Assembly (NCBI RefSeq): GCF_000718135.1
Contig: NZ_JOEM01000001.1
Location: forward strand, 682,001-746,000
Direction of reading: 5' to 3'
DNA from: Streptomyces cyaneofuscatus
GTDB lineage: Bacteria; Actinomycetota; Actinomycetes; Streptomycetales; Streptomycetaceae
DNA: 64,000 bases
A program made the position numbers and the translations under genes. Of this stretch, positions 48,492 to 57,010 are shown one piece after another (the first letter of the stretch is position 1; each line of letters opens with the position of its first letter). The notes below the pieces were generated by a model that saw only the letters and a program-made list of their open reading frames with translations, was not told where the DNA came from and searched no databases.

Positions 48492-49352
48492 ATGGCGGTT
48501 CGGGAGGGCACGTTCGTGTATCGCAAGGAACTGAATTCCGAGGCCAGCCCTCAGGCGGCGTACGGTGCGCGTCTGCGCAAGTTACGGGACACCAGGGGCT
48601 GGACCCAGGACGAGTTGGGCGACAAAGCCGGGTGCAGCGGCAGGCATATCTCGGCGATGGAAACTGGCCGCAAATCCGCAACCCTGCCCTTCTCCCGGAG
48701 AGCCGATCAGATCTTCGGCCTGGTCGGCAGCCCCGAGTCCTTCGAACGCGAATGGCGGGAGATCAAGCACGGCAGTCTGCTGGCGGGCTTCCCCGAATTC
48801 CTCGGCCTGGAGCGCCGGGCGGCGGAGATCCGGCTGTACGAGGTCGGTGTCATCCCGGGCCTGCTCCAGACCCCGGAGTACGCGACGGTCCTCGCGGAGA
48901 GTGTCGTCCGGCGCGGGACCATCACTCCCGAGCAGGCTCAGGAGCGCGTCGCGGTCACCGCGCAGCGGCAGGCGGCCGTCTTCGCGGGCCGGGAGACGAT
49001 GGTCTTCGCGATGCTGGACGAGAGCTGTCTGCTCCGCCCGGTCGGCGGACCCGAGGTCATGAAGGCGCAGTTCGACCACCTCATCGACTTCGCCGAACTG
49101 CCCAACACCGTCCTTCAGGTGGTCCCGTTCGCCCTGGGAGAGCGCCGCCCGTTCAGCCTGCCGGTCTACATCCTGACCATGGTGGACCGCTCGCTCGTGT
49201 CGTACGCCGAATCCGCACAACAGGGCTACGTCGAACGGGAAATGACCGCTGTGCTCCCCCTGCACACGGACTACCATCGGATGCAGGCGGTAGCGCCCTC
49301 TCAGGCGGCCTCCGTCGACATCATCAAGCAGTTGCGAAAGGGCATCACGTGA
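48492..49352 (+). CDS. XRE-family regulator with DUF5753 domain
   Basis: The 286-residue protein has an N-terminal helix-turn-helix (YGARLRKLRDTRGWTQDELG, GCSGRHISAMETGRKSATLP) and a C-terminal DUF5753 ligand-like domain (VIPGLLQTPEYATVLAES, TVLQVVPFALGERR). These are the abaA/whiJ-type regulators abundant in Streptomyces. It contains a TTA codon (48582-48584), making translation dependent on the bldA tRNA. GTG 48465 is an alternative start. The DUF397 gene overlaps its stop by four bases. Confidence 0.9.
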   Translation: MAVREGTFVYRKELNSEASPQAAYGARLRKLRDTRGWTQDELGDKAGCSGRHISAMETGRKSATLPFSRRADQIFGLVGSPESFEREWREIKHGSLLAGFPEFLGLERRAAEIRLYEVGVIPGLLQTPEYATVLAESVVRRGTITPEQAQERVAVTAQRQAAVFAGRETMVFAMLDESCLLRPVGGPEVMKAQFDHLIDFAELPNTVLQVVPFALGERRPFSLPVYILTMVDRSLVSYAESAQQGYVEREMTAVLPLHTDYHRMQAVAPSQAASVDIIKQLRKGIT

Positions 49353-49564
49353 CAACCGAGACCCCCCGCTGGTTCACGTCCTCGTACAGCGAAAACGGCG
49401 GCGCGTGCGTCGAGGTCGCCACCAACCTCGCGGCCCCGCACGGGATCGTGCCCGTCCGCGACTCCAAGAACGACACCACCACCGGCCCGGTCCTCACGGT
49501 GCCCGCCACCGCGTTCACGACGTTCGTCGCGGGCGTCCGCACCGGGGAGTTCGGCGCGGTCTGA
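49349..49564 (+). CDS. DUF397 domain protein
   Basis: The 71-residue protein (PRWFTSSYSENGGACVEVAT, then IVPVRDSKNDTTTGPVLTVP) is a single DUF397 domain, the usual small partner of XRE-DUF5753 regulators. GTG start overlaps the regulator stop (GTGA), so the pair is translationally coupled. Two strong hairpins follow. Confidence 0.92.
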   Translation: MTTETPRWFTSSYSENGGACVEVATNLAAPHGIVPVRDSKNDTTTGPVLTVPATAFTTFVAGVRTGEFGAV

Positions 49565-49570
49565 AAAGCC

Positions 49571-49632
49571 GCCCGGCCGCGCGCAGGCGGCCGGGCAGGG
49601 AAGCCCCACCGCAGGTGTGCGGTGGGGCTTCC
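49571..49632 (+). terminator. Double terminator after the first XRE-DUF397 module
   Basis: Hairpin one pairs 49571-49579 with 49588-49596. Hairpin two is a perfect 15-base stem (49599-49613 with 49618-49632) around GGTG. No T-run follows. Confidence 0.8.
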
Positions 49633-49784
49633 CACTGTCCGAGGGGCCGCGCGGAGTTCGGCTCGGGCAGCCGGATCGGTGAAGAGGCTTGAGTTTCCCG
49701 TTCCGGAAACCGGAACCTCTTGCCGTGCCCGTCGCAGACCGGAAGGATCGGACGGGACATCGGTAGCGGCAGAGGGGAACACCC

Positions 49785-49979
49785 GTGAAGATGACGGTGC
49801 TTGCTACAACATGCGAGAAGAAGAACTGCCCGACGGTCTACAAGACGGACCGGGGCACGATCATCGTTCAGGGTGAGACTCCGACCGACCACGGACTCAC
49901 GATTCCGGCCCACGAAACCCTTGTCGAAATTCCCATGGAGCTAATCCGCGAAGCTTTCGGAGGTCAGCTCGGTGCCTAA
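49785..49979 (+). CDS. Small hypothetical protein upstream of DUF6879 gene
   Basis: The 64-residue protein (LATTCEKKNCPTVYKTDRGT, ending MELIREAFGGQLGA) is a small acidic protein with two Cys, recurrent beside DUF6879-XRE loci. GTG 49785 or ATG 49791 may start it; GAGGGGAAC lies upstream. It overlaps the next gene by eight bases, indicating coupling. Function unknown. Confidence 0.8.
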   Translation: MKMTVLATTCEKKNCPTVYKTDRGTIIVQGETPTDHGLTIPAHETLVEIPMELIREAFGGQLGA

Positions 49980-50487
49980 GACCTTGGGGGACCTGTTCGA
50001 CGACTTCAAGCAGGAGGCATTCCGCCTGGAGACCCTCGACGACTACGGCCGCTCGGGCAACGCGGACGCGTACCGGCTGTTCCTCGATGGCAAGCCTAAG
50101 CCGGAGGGCTACAACACCGACTGGCTGGACGAGGTGCGCAAGAATGTCGACGCCGGCCGGAGAATGTACCGCGTACACGTGGTCACCCGGCCGCTCACGC
50201 CCTATCTGCGGTATGAACTGGGCTGGGGATACACCACGAACAGCACGGCCGGCGAGGAGTTCTTCATCCTGGACGTGACAGAGCAGGCCAACCCGCTCGC
50301 AGACGTGGGCGACTTCTGGCTGTTCGACTCGGTCACCGCGGCACCCATGCGCTACACCTCTGACGGTGAGTTCGCCGGGGCCGATGTCCTCTCCGGAGAC
50401 CGGGCCGACGAGTACGTCGGCCACAGGAACACAGCCCTGGCACACGCCGTACCGTTCGCAGACTGGTGGGCAGAGCACGGCACGTGA
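49972..50487 (+). CDS. DUF6879 family protein
   Basis: The 171-residue protein (DLFDDFKQEAFRLETLDDYG, YRVHVVTRPLTPYLRYELGW, DFWLFDSVTAAPMRY) matches the DUF6879 pattern found next to XRE-DUF5753 regulators. No catalytic motif is evident. GTG start at 49972 overlaps the upstream gene and its stop overlaps the regulator start (GTGA), so three genes are translated as a chain. Confidence 0.85.
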   Translation: MPKTLGDLFDDFKQEAFRLETLDDYGRSGNADAYRLFLDGKPKPEGYNTDWLDEVRKNVDAGRRMYRVHVVTRPLTPYLRYELGWGYTTNSTAGEEFFILDVTEQANPLADVGDFWLFDSVTAAPMRYTSDGEFAGADVLSGDRADEYVGHRNTALAHAVPFADWWAEHGT

Positions 50488-51317
50488 ACCGTTCAGAGCT
50501 TGGCATCGCGCTGCGGGTGCTGCGGAACGCTTCCGGAAAGGAAGCCAAGGCAGTTGCCCGCAGCGCTGTCATGTCGCCGAGCAAGCTCAGCAGGATCGAG
50601 ACAGGCAAGATCGCTCCGAGCGCAGACGACGTCAACCGCATCCTGACTGCCATAGGCGTCTCTGACGACGTCAAGGCGGAGTACATGGGCGCCGCCCGCG
50701 CCGTGGCGACCGAGGCCACGGCCTGGCGCCTGATCCAGCGCGCGGGTCTTCACAAGGCTCAGCAGCGGCTGCGGGACGCGGAAGCCCAGATGAGTCTCCT
50801 GCGGGTTTTCCAGCCGGCCCTGGTGCCCGGACTGCTCCAGACTCCCGAATACATGCGGGCGATCCTGTCCCGCTACGACGATCTGTCCGAAGAGACTGTC
50901 CGCCGCACAGCCAGTGCGCGGATCGAGCGGCAAGAGGCTCTGTACGACGCTTCCAAGACGTTGCAGTTCGTCATCACCGAACCAGTGCTCCGGTGGCTGA
51001 TTGTGCCGGCCAGAGTCATGGCCGGGCAGCTGGACCGGCTAGTTTCGGCGTCTCGCCTGCCGAGCGTAGAAATACGCGTCGTGCCCATCGAGGGACGGAA
51101 GTACGACATTCCCAACCATGCATTTGTGATCCAGGACGACCGCGTCGTGGCTGTCGAAACGGTTCACGCGGAAGTCGTCGTGACCGATCCGAGAGACGTT
51201 TCCCTTTACGTATCCAAGTTCGATGGATTCAGCGAAACCGCCGTTTCCGGCGATGCCATGCGGGCCCTGATCGAAGGCATCCGGGACGAGCTTTTGCGCG
51301 AACAGGAAACCGACTAG
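50484..51317 (+). CDS. XRE-family regulator with DUF5753 domain (second module)
   Basis: The 277-residue protein has an N-terminal helix-turn-helix (LGIALRVLRNASGKEAKAVA, SPSKLSRIETGKIAPSADDV) and the DUF5753 domain (FQPALVPGLLQTPEYMRAIL, EIRVVPIEGRKYDIPNHAFV). GTG start at 50484 overlaps the DUF6879 stop. Unlike the first module's regulator, I see no TTA codon. A DUF397 gene follows after 72 bases. Confidence 0.9.
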   Translation: MNRSELGIALRVLRNASGKEAKAVARSAVMSPSKLSRIETGKIAPSADDVNRILTAIGVSDDVKAEYMGAARAVATEATAWRLIQRAGLHKAQQRLRDAEAQMSLLRVFQPALVPGLLQTPEYMRAILSRYDDLSEETVRRTASARIERQEALYDASKTLQFVITEPVLRWLIVPARVMAGQLDRLVSASRLPSVEIRVVPIEGRKYDIPNHAFVIQDDRVVAVETVHAEVVVTDPRDVSLYVSKFDGFSETAVSGDAMRALIEGIRDELLREQETD

Positions 51318-51389
51318 GAACCGCCCCCTTTCCTGGTCAACATTGCTGCCGACACACAACGATGTCAGCAGCCCAGAAAGGGAACTGCC

Positions 51390-51614
51390 ATGTCCGACCT
51401 GTACGAGCTCCCCATCGCCGGAGCCGCATTCTCGAAGGCCTGCGGCGGCAACACCCACCCCGACGGCGAGGCGTGCGTGACGCTCGCGCGCATCGGGCCG
51501 GACGCCTGGGCCGTGGGCGACAGCAAGCGCCCCGGCGCCGAGCCGCTTCGGTTCACCACAGCGGAGCTGGACGCGGCGGGCATCGACCCCGCCCGCTTCG
51601 ACCTCTCCGCCTGA
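51390..51614 (+). CDS. DUF397 domain protein (second module)
   Basis: The 74-residue product (MSDLYELPIAGAAFSKACGG, ACVTLARIGPDAWAVGDSKR) has a DUF397 signature with a longer N-terminus than the first copy. ATG with AAAGGGA upstream. It probably works with the XRE regulator at 50484. Confidence 0.87.
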   Translation: MSDLYELPIAGAAFSKACGGNTHPDGEACVTLARIGPDAWAVGDSKRPGAEPLRFTTAELDAAGIDPARFDLSA

Positions 51615-51628
51615 GCGGCAACGCGCCG

Positions 51629-52105
51629 GTGCACCACCACGGTTATGCCTGGCTCGGGGAGAAGCGGACGTTCGACAAGGAGAGCATTCGCAGACCCCCG
51701 GGCGAGGCCCCGACGCCGAGCAGCGACCCCGACGTGCACGACCGCTACCGGGAAGCGGTGACGGTGTTCCCCGCCTCCGACGTACCTCCGCTCCAGACAG
51801 CGCACTGGCTCATGAAGCCGGCGTCGACGATCCGGGGGACCTGGGAGGAGCCGAAGGAGGCGGGTGCCTGGCTGGGGCTGCAACTCGCGGAGTTCGCGCC
51901 CCGGTTCGCCTCCGAGCAGGACCGGGAGGCGGCCAGACTGGGCCTCCTGGTCAGGGCGGCGGTCGACCGGCTCGCGTGGGGCGGGGACGTGTCCCTCGGC
52001 CACTACCTGCGGGGCACGGTCTTCCACTCCGTCGCCCTGGTGACCTGTTCCCCGAACCGCAGCGCCCCCGGCCTGCCCTGCCCCGCCCAGCAGACCGGCT
52101 CATGA
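51629..52105 (+). CDS. Hypothetical protein
   Basis: From GTG 51629 the frame gives 158 residues (YAWLGEKRTFDKESIRRPPG, TFPASDVPPL-like middle, LQLAEFAPRFASEQDREAAR, DRLAWGGDVSLGHYLRGTVF). It shows consistent amino-acid composition and third-position GC, and has no strong start signal. It may be coupled to the preceding DUF397 gene, 14 bases away. No domain recognised. Confidence 0.6.
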   Translation: MHHHGYAWLGEKRTFDKESIRRPPGEAPTPSSDPDVHDRYREAVTVFPASDVPPLQTAHWLMKPASTIRGTWEEPKEAGAWLGLQLAEFAPRFASEQDREAARLGLLVRAAVDRLAWGGDVSLGHYLRGTVFHSVALVTCSPNRSAPGLPCPAQQTGS

Positions 52106-52208
52106 CGCACCCCGCACGACGAGGCTCAGACGGCACCTTCGGAGCGATCCTGGGTTCGTGGCAATATCCCGGCCGCTCCGGGCGTCGCTGTCCCGTCAGG
52201 ATGGGGGC

Positions 52209-52703
52209 ATGACCGAGAACCAAGCGGATCTGCCGGAATTGCTGCGCGAGCTCGATCATCCGGAGTGGCTGGAGTGGCCGCGGCACTACAACCGCGCCGA
52301 GGTCGCAGCCCTCTTCGGGAGTCTGGTGGCCCGGCTCGAACAAGACTTCGCGGCTCGCTGCACGGCTGAGCAGGACACCCAGGACTCCAGCGAGTACGGC
52401 CGCGTGGTCATACCCGGGGACGCGACCATATGCGGTACCCGGATCGTTGTCTGCGTGAGCAAGTTCGGCTGGCTGGCCCTCGTCTGCGCGGACAACCCCG
52501 GGGCCTTCCTCGGAACGGGGGACGCCCAGGCCGAGGGCGAGCTGGACGGCGCTGACCTTGCCAAGGTCGACCGGACGTTGGCCGAGCTCGGCTATGTGGT
52601 GGTAGCCGAGGAGATTCTGGAGCTCGACTACGACGGGCCGAGCCGGCTGCCCTCGCACATCGGGCGGCCCAGCTGGTGGGATCGCTACTTCGGCATCTTC
52701 TGA
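52209..52703 (+). CDS. Hypothetical protein
   Basis: The 164-residue acidic protein (LPELLRELDHPEWLEWPRHY, GRVVIPGDATICGTRIVVCV, ends RPSWWDRYFGIF) resembles small cytoplasmic proteins with an immunity- or SUKH-like feel, but I cannot assign a family. ATG 52209 has AGGATGGGGG upstream, better than the frame start at 52158. Monocistronic. Confidence 0.75.
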   Translation: MTENQADLPELLRELDHPEWLEWPRHYNRAEVAALFGSLVARLEQDFAARCTAEQDTQDSSEYGRVVIPGDATICGTRIVVCVSKFGWLALVCADNPGAFLGTGDAQAEGELDGADLAKVDRTLAELGYVVVAEEILELDYDGPSRLPSHIGRPSWWDRYFGIF

Positions 52704-52839
52704 ATCGCACCGCCAGGGCCAGGCCGACGTGGTGCCCCCGGCCCGATCCGCTCGACAGGACCACCTGCGAGGGTCAGGGTGTCGTACGTGCGCACGTGCC
52801 CGCGCACGACGGCCACCGGCCGGAACCGACGGAGGCCCG

Positions 52840-53301
52840 ATGCACGCCGACCCACCGCCCCACCTCGACGAGCACGCTACCGTCATCGCCGCCCAGGCCG
52901 ACGACGTCTGGCGCGGGCTGTGCGCGGAGCTGGAGCGGTCCTTCTCGCGGGTGCCCGCGGCCGTTTACGCGCGGCTGGTCGGGGCCGACGACACCCGGTC
53001 GGCCGGGCCGCGTCCGCTCGCCGAGGGGTCGGCGTTCCCCGGGTTCCGGGTTCTCGTCGCCTCGCCGGGGGAGGAGCTGGCCCTCCAGGGCCGTCATCGG
53101 TTCTCGTCCTACCTGCTGATCTTCCGGCTCGAACCCGACGGGCCGGGCCGCACCCGGCTGCGGGCCGAGAGCCGGGCCGCGTTTCCCGGGCGGGCGGGGC
53201 GGGCCTACCGGCGGATCGTCTTCGGGTCGGGCGGGCACGCGGTCGGCATGCGGCGGCTGCTGGCGGGGGTTCGGCGCGCGAGTGGGCGGCCGGGTCGCTG
53301 A
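52840..53301 (+). CDS. SRPBCC-like hypothetical protein
   Basis: The 153-residue protein has FPGFRVLVASPGEELALQGR, HRFSSYLLIFRLEPDG and LRAESRAAFPGRAGRAYRRI, a pattern typical of the SRPBCC/DUF2867-like ligand-binding fold. ATG 52840 has GGAGG five bases upstream. Function unknown. It precedes the HAD phosphatase by 88 bases. Confidence 0.78.
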   Translation: MHADPPPHLDEHATVIAAQADDVWRGLCAELERSFSRVPAAVYARLVGADDTRSAGPRPLAEGSAFPGFRVLVASPGEELALQGRHRFSSYLLIFRLEPDGPGRTRLRAESRAAFPGRAGRAYRRIVFGSGGHAVGMRRLLAGVRRASGRPGR

Positions 53302-53389
53302 CCCGGCGGCTCTCCCCCGTACGCGTACCGCTTACCCGATCCTCCCCTCCCGCGCAAGCGGCCGTCCGGGCCCTTCTAGGCTGTGGCCC

Positions 53390-54196
53390 ATGCCCACGCC
53401 ACCCGCATATGCCCTCGTCGCCACCGACCTGGACGGCACCCTGCTACGCCCGGACGACACCGTCAGCGCCCGCTCCCGCGCAGCCCTCGCCCTCGCCGCC
53501 TCCGCCGGGGCCCGGCACCTGATCGTCACCGGGCGGCCGGTCCCCGGGATACGGGCGCTGCTCGCCGACCTGGCGTACACCGGGCTCGTCGTGTGCGGCC
53601 AGGGCACGCAGTTGTACGACGCCGACGGCGCGCGGCTGCTCCGCTCGGTCACCCTGGACCGGGAGGCCGCCGACACCGCGCTCGGCAAGCTGGAAGCGGA
53701 GGTCGGGGCGGTGTTCGCGGCCGTGGACCAGGACGGGGTGGACGGCGTCACGCTGATCGAGAGCGGCTACCGGATGCCGAACCCGACGCTCCCCGCCCTC
53801 CGCGTGGACTCCCGGGACGCCCTGTGGGCGCGGCCGGTCATCAAGGTGCTGGTCCGCCACCCGCAGCTCGGCGACGACGCGCTGGCGGCCGCCGCGCGCG
53901 GGGCGGTGGGCGATCTGGCGAGCGTCTCCATGGCGGGGCCCGGGACCGTTGAGCTGGCTCCGTACGGGGTGGACAAGGGCACCGGCATCGCGGCGGCGGC
54001 CGAGCTGCTGGGGATCGGGGCGGAGGGGACGGTGGCGTTCGGGGACATGCCGAACGACCTGCCGATGTTCCGCCGTTCCGACCACCGCGTGGCCATGGGC
54101 AACGCGCATCCGGAACTGCGGGCGGCGGCGGACGAGGTGACCTCGACGAACGCGGAGGACGGGGTGGCGGAGGTGCTGGAGCGGCTGTTCGGCTGA
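53390..54196 (+). CDS. HAD-superfamily hydrolase, Cof type
   Basis: The 268-residue protein carries HAD motif I (VATDLDGTLLRPDD, nucleophile Asp), motif II Thr (LIVTGRP), a C2B cap, conserved Lys (PVIKVLV; GVDKGTGIAAAAELLG) and motif IV (AFGDMPNDLPMFRRSDHRVA). Such proteins dephosphorylate sugar phosphates or flavin/PLP phosphates. A TAGGCT -10-like box ends eight bases before ATG 53390, so it may be leaderless. Confidence 0.92.
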   Translation: MPTPPAYALVATDLDGTLLRPDDTVSARSRAALALAASAGARHLIVTGRPVPGIRALLADLAYTGLVVCGQGTQLYDADGARLLRSVTLDREAADTALGKLEAEVGAVFAAVDQDGVDGVTLIESGYRMPNPTLPALRVDSRDALWARPVIKVLVRHPQLGDDALAAAARGAVGDLASVSMAGPGTVELAPYGVDKGTGIAAAAELLGIGAEGTVAFGDMPNDLPMFRRSDHRVAMGNAHPELRAAADEVTSTNAEDGVAEVLERLFG

Positions 54197-54272
54197 GGCC
54201 ACATAGCCCCGGTGGCCGCCTCGCCCGGTGGCCGCCCTGCCTGGTCGCCGCCTCGCCTGGCCAGCGCCTCGC

Positions 54273-56387
54273 CTAGTGCGTGCCGCCCTCCGGAAGGTCC
54301 TGTTCCGTCCACAGCACCTTGCCGTCCGGGCCGTGCCGGGCTCCCCAGTGGGCGGCGAGGCGGGAGACGATGAACAGGCCCCGGCCGCCCTCGTCGACCG
54401 TGCGGGCGTGGCGCAGGTGCGGGGAGGCCGTGGAGCCGTCGTGGACCTCGCAGGTGAGGCTGGTGTCCAGCAGGAGGCGCAGGCGCAGCGGCGGCGTTCC
54501 GTAGCGGACGGCGTTGGTGACCAGTTCGCTGACGATCAGCTCGGTCGCGTCGACGGTGTCCTCGTCGAGGCCCCAGCCCTGGAGCCGGTCGCGCACGAGC
54601 AGGCGCGCGGTGGCGGGGGTGGTGCGTTCCTGGGCGAGGTCCCAGGTGGCGACCCGGTGGTCGGAGACCGTACCCGTACGGGCCAGGAGCAGCGCCGCCC
54701 CGGCGGACCGGGTGTCGTCGGGGAGGGCGTACACGATGTCGTCGCCCAGTTGCTGCAGGCTGCGGCCGGGGCGGGCCAGGGTCCGCGTGATGCGGTCCTC
54801 GGCGTGCTCGTCGGCGAGCAGTTCGGCCGTGCAGAACGCGAGGAGGCTGCCCTCCTCCAGGGTGACGGTGGCGGGTGCGAAGAGGGCGCCGTCGGTGGCG
54901 AAGAGGCCCGGGCCCTCGGGGAGGTCGAGAGGGACGGCCCGGCCGTCGGGGCCGACGATCAGGGGCGCGGGGTGCCCGGCCCGGGCGACCGTGCAGGTCC
55001 GGGTGAACGGGTCGTAGACCCCGTACACGCATCCCGCCCGCAGCTCCTCGCCGTGGAGGGAGTCGCTCGGGGGCAGGGCCGCGCGCTCGTGGGCGAGGCG
55101 GTCGGCGGTCTCCTTGAGTCGGGCCAGTACCTCCTCCGGCTCCAGGTCGAGGCCGGCGAGTGCCTGGACGACGGTACGGAGCTGGCCCATGGCGATCGCC
55201 GACTGGAGCCCCTCCCCCGCGACCCCGCCGACGACGAGTGCCGTACGGGCCCCGGAGAGCCCGATCGAGTCGAACCAGCAGCCGCTGTCCCGGCCGGGCA
55301 GCAGCACGTGGGCGGTCTCCACGGCGGCCTGGTGGCGTTCGGCCTGCGGGAGAAGGCGGCGCTGGACGGTGGAGGCGATGACGTGCTCGCGCTCGTACCG
55401 GCGGGCGTTGTCGATGGCGAGGGCCGCGCGGGTGGCCGCCGTACCGGCCAGGGAGACGTCCTCCTCGTCGAACGGCTCGGCGGCCCCGCAGCGGTACAGG
55501 CTGACCAGCCCGAGGACCGCGCCCCGCAGGGTGAGGGGCACGACGATGAGCGAGTGCGCGCCGGTCTCCGCGAGGCGGTGGACCCCTTCCGGGTCGGGGT
55601 CGAGCCACGGGGTGTCGGCGGTGAGCGGGACGAGCCGGGGCCGCAGGTCCGCGACGGCGAGTGCGTACGGCGTACGGGGAGGGAGGCGGCGGGTCCCGCC
55701 GACCGGGCGGATGCGGCCCGGCTCGTCGCCCCGGACGGTGTCGCAGCGGCCTCTCGCCGCGCAGCGCAGCGGGGTGTCGGGCGGCAGCGGGCCCACCGGC
55801 GGGTCGGCTCCGCGCAGGACCTCGTCCACCACCTCGATGACGGCGAGGTCGGCGAAGCCCGGCACCAGCGCGTCGATGAAGGCCCGGCAGGTGGTGGCCA
55901 CGTCCAGCGAGCCGCCGACCGCGTCGCGCACGGCGGCCAGCGCGGTCTCCCGGGCCCGGGCCCGCTCCCGCTCGGTGACGTCGACGACCGCGCTGAGCAG
56001 CCCGAGGGCGGGAGCGTCCGGGCCGCCCGGGCCGTCCAGGCGGTAGGCGGAGACCAGGAAGATCCGGTCGCCGGGGATGCGGCGGAGGCGGCCGCGTACG
56101 AGATGCTCGCGTACGGGCCCCTCACCTGCGAGGACCGCCTTGAGGAGCTGTTCGGACCCGTCCGGGTCGTCGAGCCGGAAGGCCTCGGTGAAGCGGAGCC
56201 CGATGTACTCCTCGGTCCCGACGCCCTCGACGAGGGAGTTGGCGCGGACGAGCCTGAGCTGCGGGTCGAGCACGAGGAGCCCTACGGCGGACTGGGTGAA
56301 GAGGGTCTTGAGCAGGGCATCGTCCAGGCCGCCCGGAGGGGTTCCGGATCCGGCCGGGGTCTCGGCGTACGACACGGCTCCACCCAC
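54273..56387 (-). CDS. PAS-GAF-PP2C/SpoIIE-like-HATPase protein, phosphatase residues lost
   Basis: This 704-residue regulator has PAS (about 25-145), GAF (about 160-350), SpoIIE-like PP2C (about 365-570) and an RsbW-like HATPase (about 585-704: ELIVSELVTNAVRYGTPPLR, DEGGRGLFIVSRLAAHWGAR). In the PP2C domain the metal-ligand Asp positions are changed: SGCWFD instead of GGDW, VVGGVAGEG instead of VGDV, FCTAELL instead of YTDGL, and SAGAALLLAR at the final Asp. It should not dephosphorylate substrates. It may act as a kinase/anti-sigma switch. GTG start 56387, GGAG seven bases upstream. Confidence 0.88.
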   Translation of the reverse strand: MGGAVSYAETPAGSGTPPGGLDDALLKTLFTQSAVGLLVLDPQLRLVRANSLVEGVGTEEYIGLRFTEAFRLDDPDGSEQLLKAVLAGEGPVREHLVRGRLRRIPGDRIFLVSAYRLDGPGGPDAPALGLLSAVVDVTERERARARETALAAVRDAVGGSLDVATTCRAFIDALVPGFADLAVIEVVDEVLRGADPPVGPLPPDTPLRCAARGRCDTVRGDEPGRIRPVGGTRRLPPRTPYALAVADLRPRLVPLTADTPWLDPDPEGVHRLAETGAHSLIVVPLTLRGAVLGLVSLYRCGAAEPFDEEDVSLAGTAATRAALAIDNARRYEREHVIASTVQRRLLPQAERHQAAVETAHVLLPGRDSGCWFDSIGLSGARTALVVGGVAGEGLQSAIAMGQLRTVVQALAGLDLEPEEVLARLKETADRLAHERAALPPSDSLHGEELRAGCVYGVYDPFTRTCTVARAGHPAPLIVGPDGRAVPLDLPEGPGLFATDGALFAPATVTLEEGSLLAFCTAELLADEHAEDRITRTLARPGRSLQQLGDDIVYALPDDTRSAGAALLLARTGTVSDHRVATWDLAQERTTPATARLLVRDRLQGWGLDEDTVDATELIVSELVTNAVRYGTPPLRLRLLLDTSLTCEVHDGSTASPHLRHARTVDEGGRGLFIVSRLAAHWGARHGPDGKVLWTEQDLPEGGTH

Positions 56388-56635
56388 CCTCAGGCTCCGG
56401 CGTGCCGATGCACCGGAGCACCGGCACGTGCCGGACCAGCATCACCCGGGGCGGCGGGAGCGGCCACCGGGGGGCGGCGGGGGTGTGAAGCGTGGTGGGG
56501 CGGATGAGGTGCGAATCTGCGGGTGGCAAGGGCGCGGCCTTCGCCATTTCCCCGTCATCCCGGCAGAGAAACACCCTGTCGGCATAGGCTCCGGATCAAC
56601 GCAGATGCAGTCCGTCCGCCCGAGAGGTACGACGC

Positions 56636-57010
56636 GTGTCCGTCCGCTTACTGCGGCTTCCTGTGCCGCTCACCCGATCCCGCGCGTGGGGTGCCGTCGT
56701 CTCGACCGTGCTCGCGTGCGCCACCACCGTCGGCATCAACGTCTGGACGAGCAGCTGGGCCTGGCCCGCCGGGGCCGGCCTTGGGACGCTGCTTCTGACG
56801 CAGGCGATCTTCGAGTGGGTTCGCGCCCGGGTCGACGCCCCGGTACCCTCCCCGGCCCGTATGACAGTCGAGCAGAGCTTCTCGGACGTCACAGACAGCA
56901 AAATCACTGCGGTCGACCACCAAGGGGAAAGCGGCGACACAGAAGTACGGCAGCGTTTCGGAACAGTAAGCCGATCCACCATCGTCGGTATCGAGGGCAG
57001 CAGGCGGTGA
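56636..57010 (+). CDS. Small two-helix membrane protein coupled to STAND NTPase
   Basis: The 124-residue protein has two hydrophobic helices (residues about 17-40 and 43-62) and a hydrophilic tail. The tail contains a 26-residue-period repeat: VEQSFSDVTDSKITAVD (78-94) and VRQRFGTVSRSTIVGIE (104-120). A related motif is found in the next protein. A TTA codon at 56648-56650 (codon 5) implies bldA dependence. GTG start with GAGAGGT upstream. Stop overlaps the NTPase start (GTGA). No known family recognised; it may be the membrane effector of the pair. Confidence 0.82.
   Translation: MSVRLLRLPVPLTRSRAWGAVVSTVLACATTVGINVWTSSWAWPAGAGLGTLLLTQAIFEWVRARVDAPVPSPARMTVEQSFSDVTDSKITAVDHQGESGDTEVRQRFGTVSRSTIVGIEGSRR

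Noticed and set aside
53831..55608. 613-codon minus-strand frame over the HAD gene and the PAS-GAF-PP2C gene
   Set aside because: Overlaps two well-supported genes in other frames and shows Arg/Pro-rich shadow composition.
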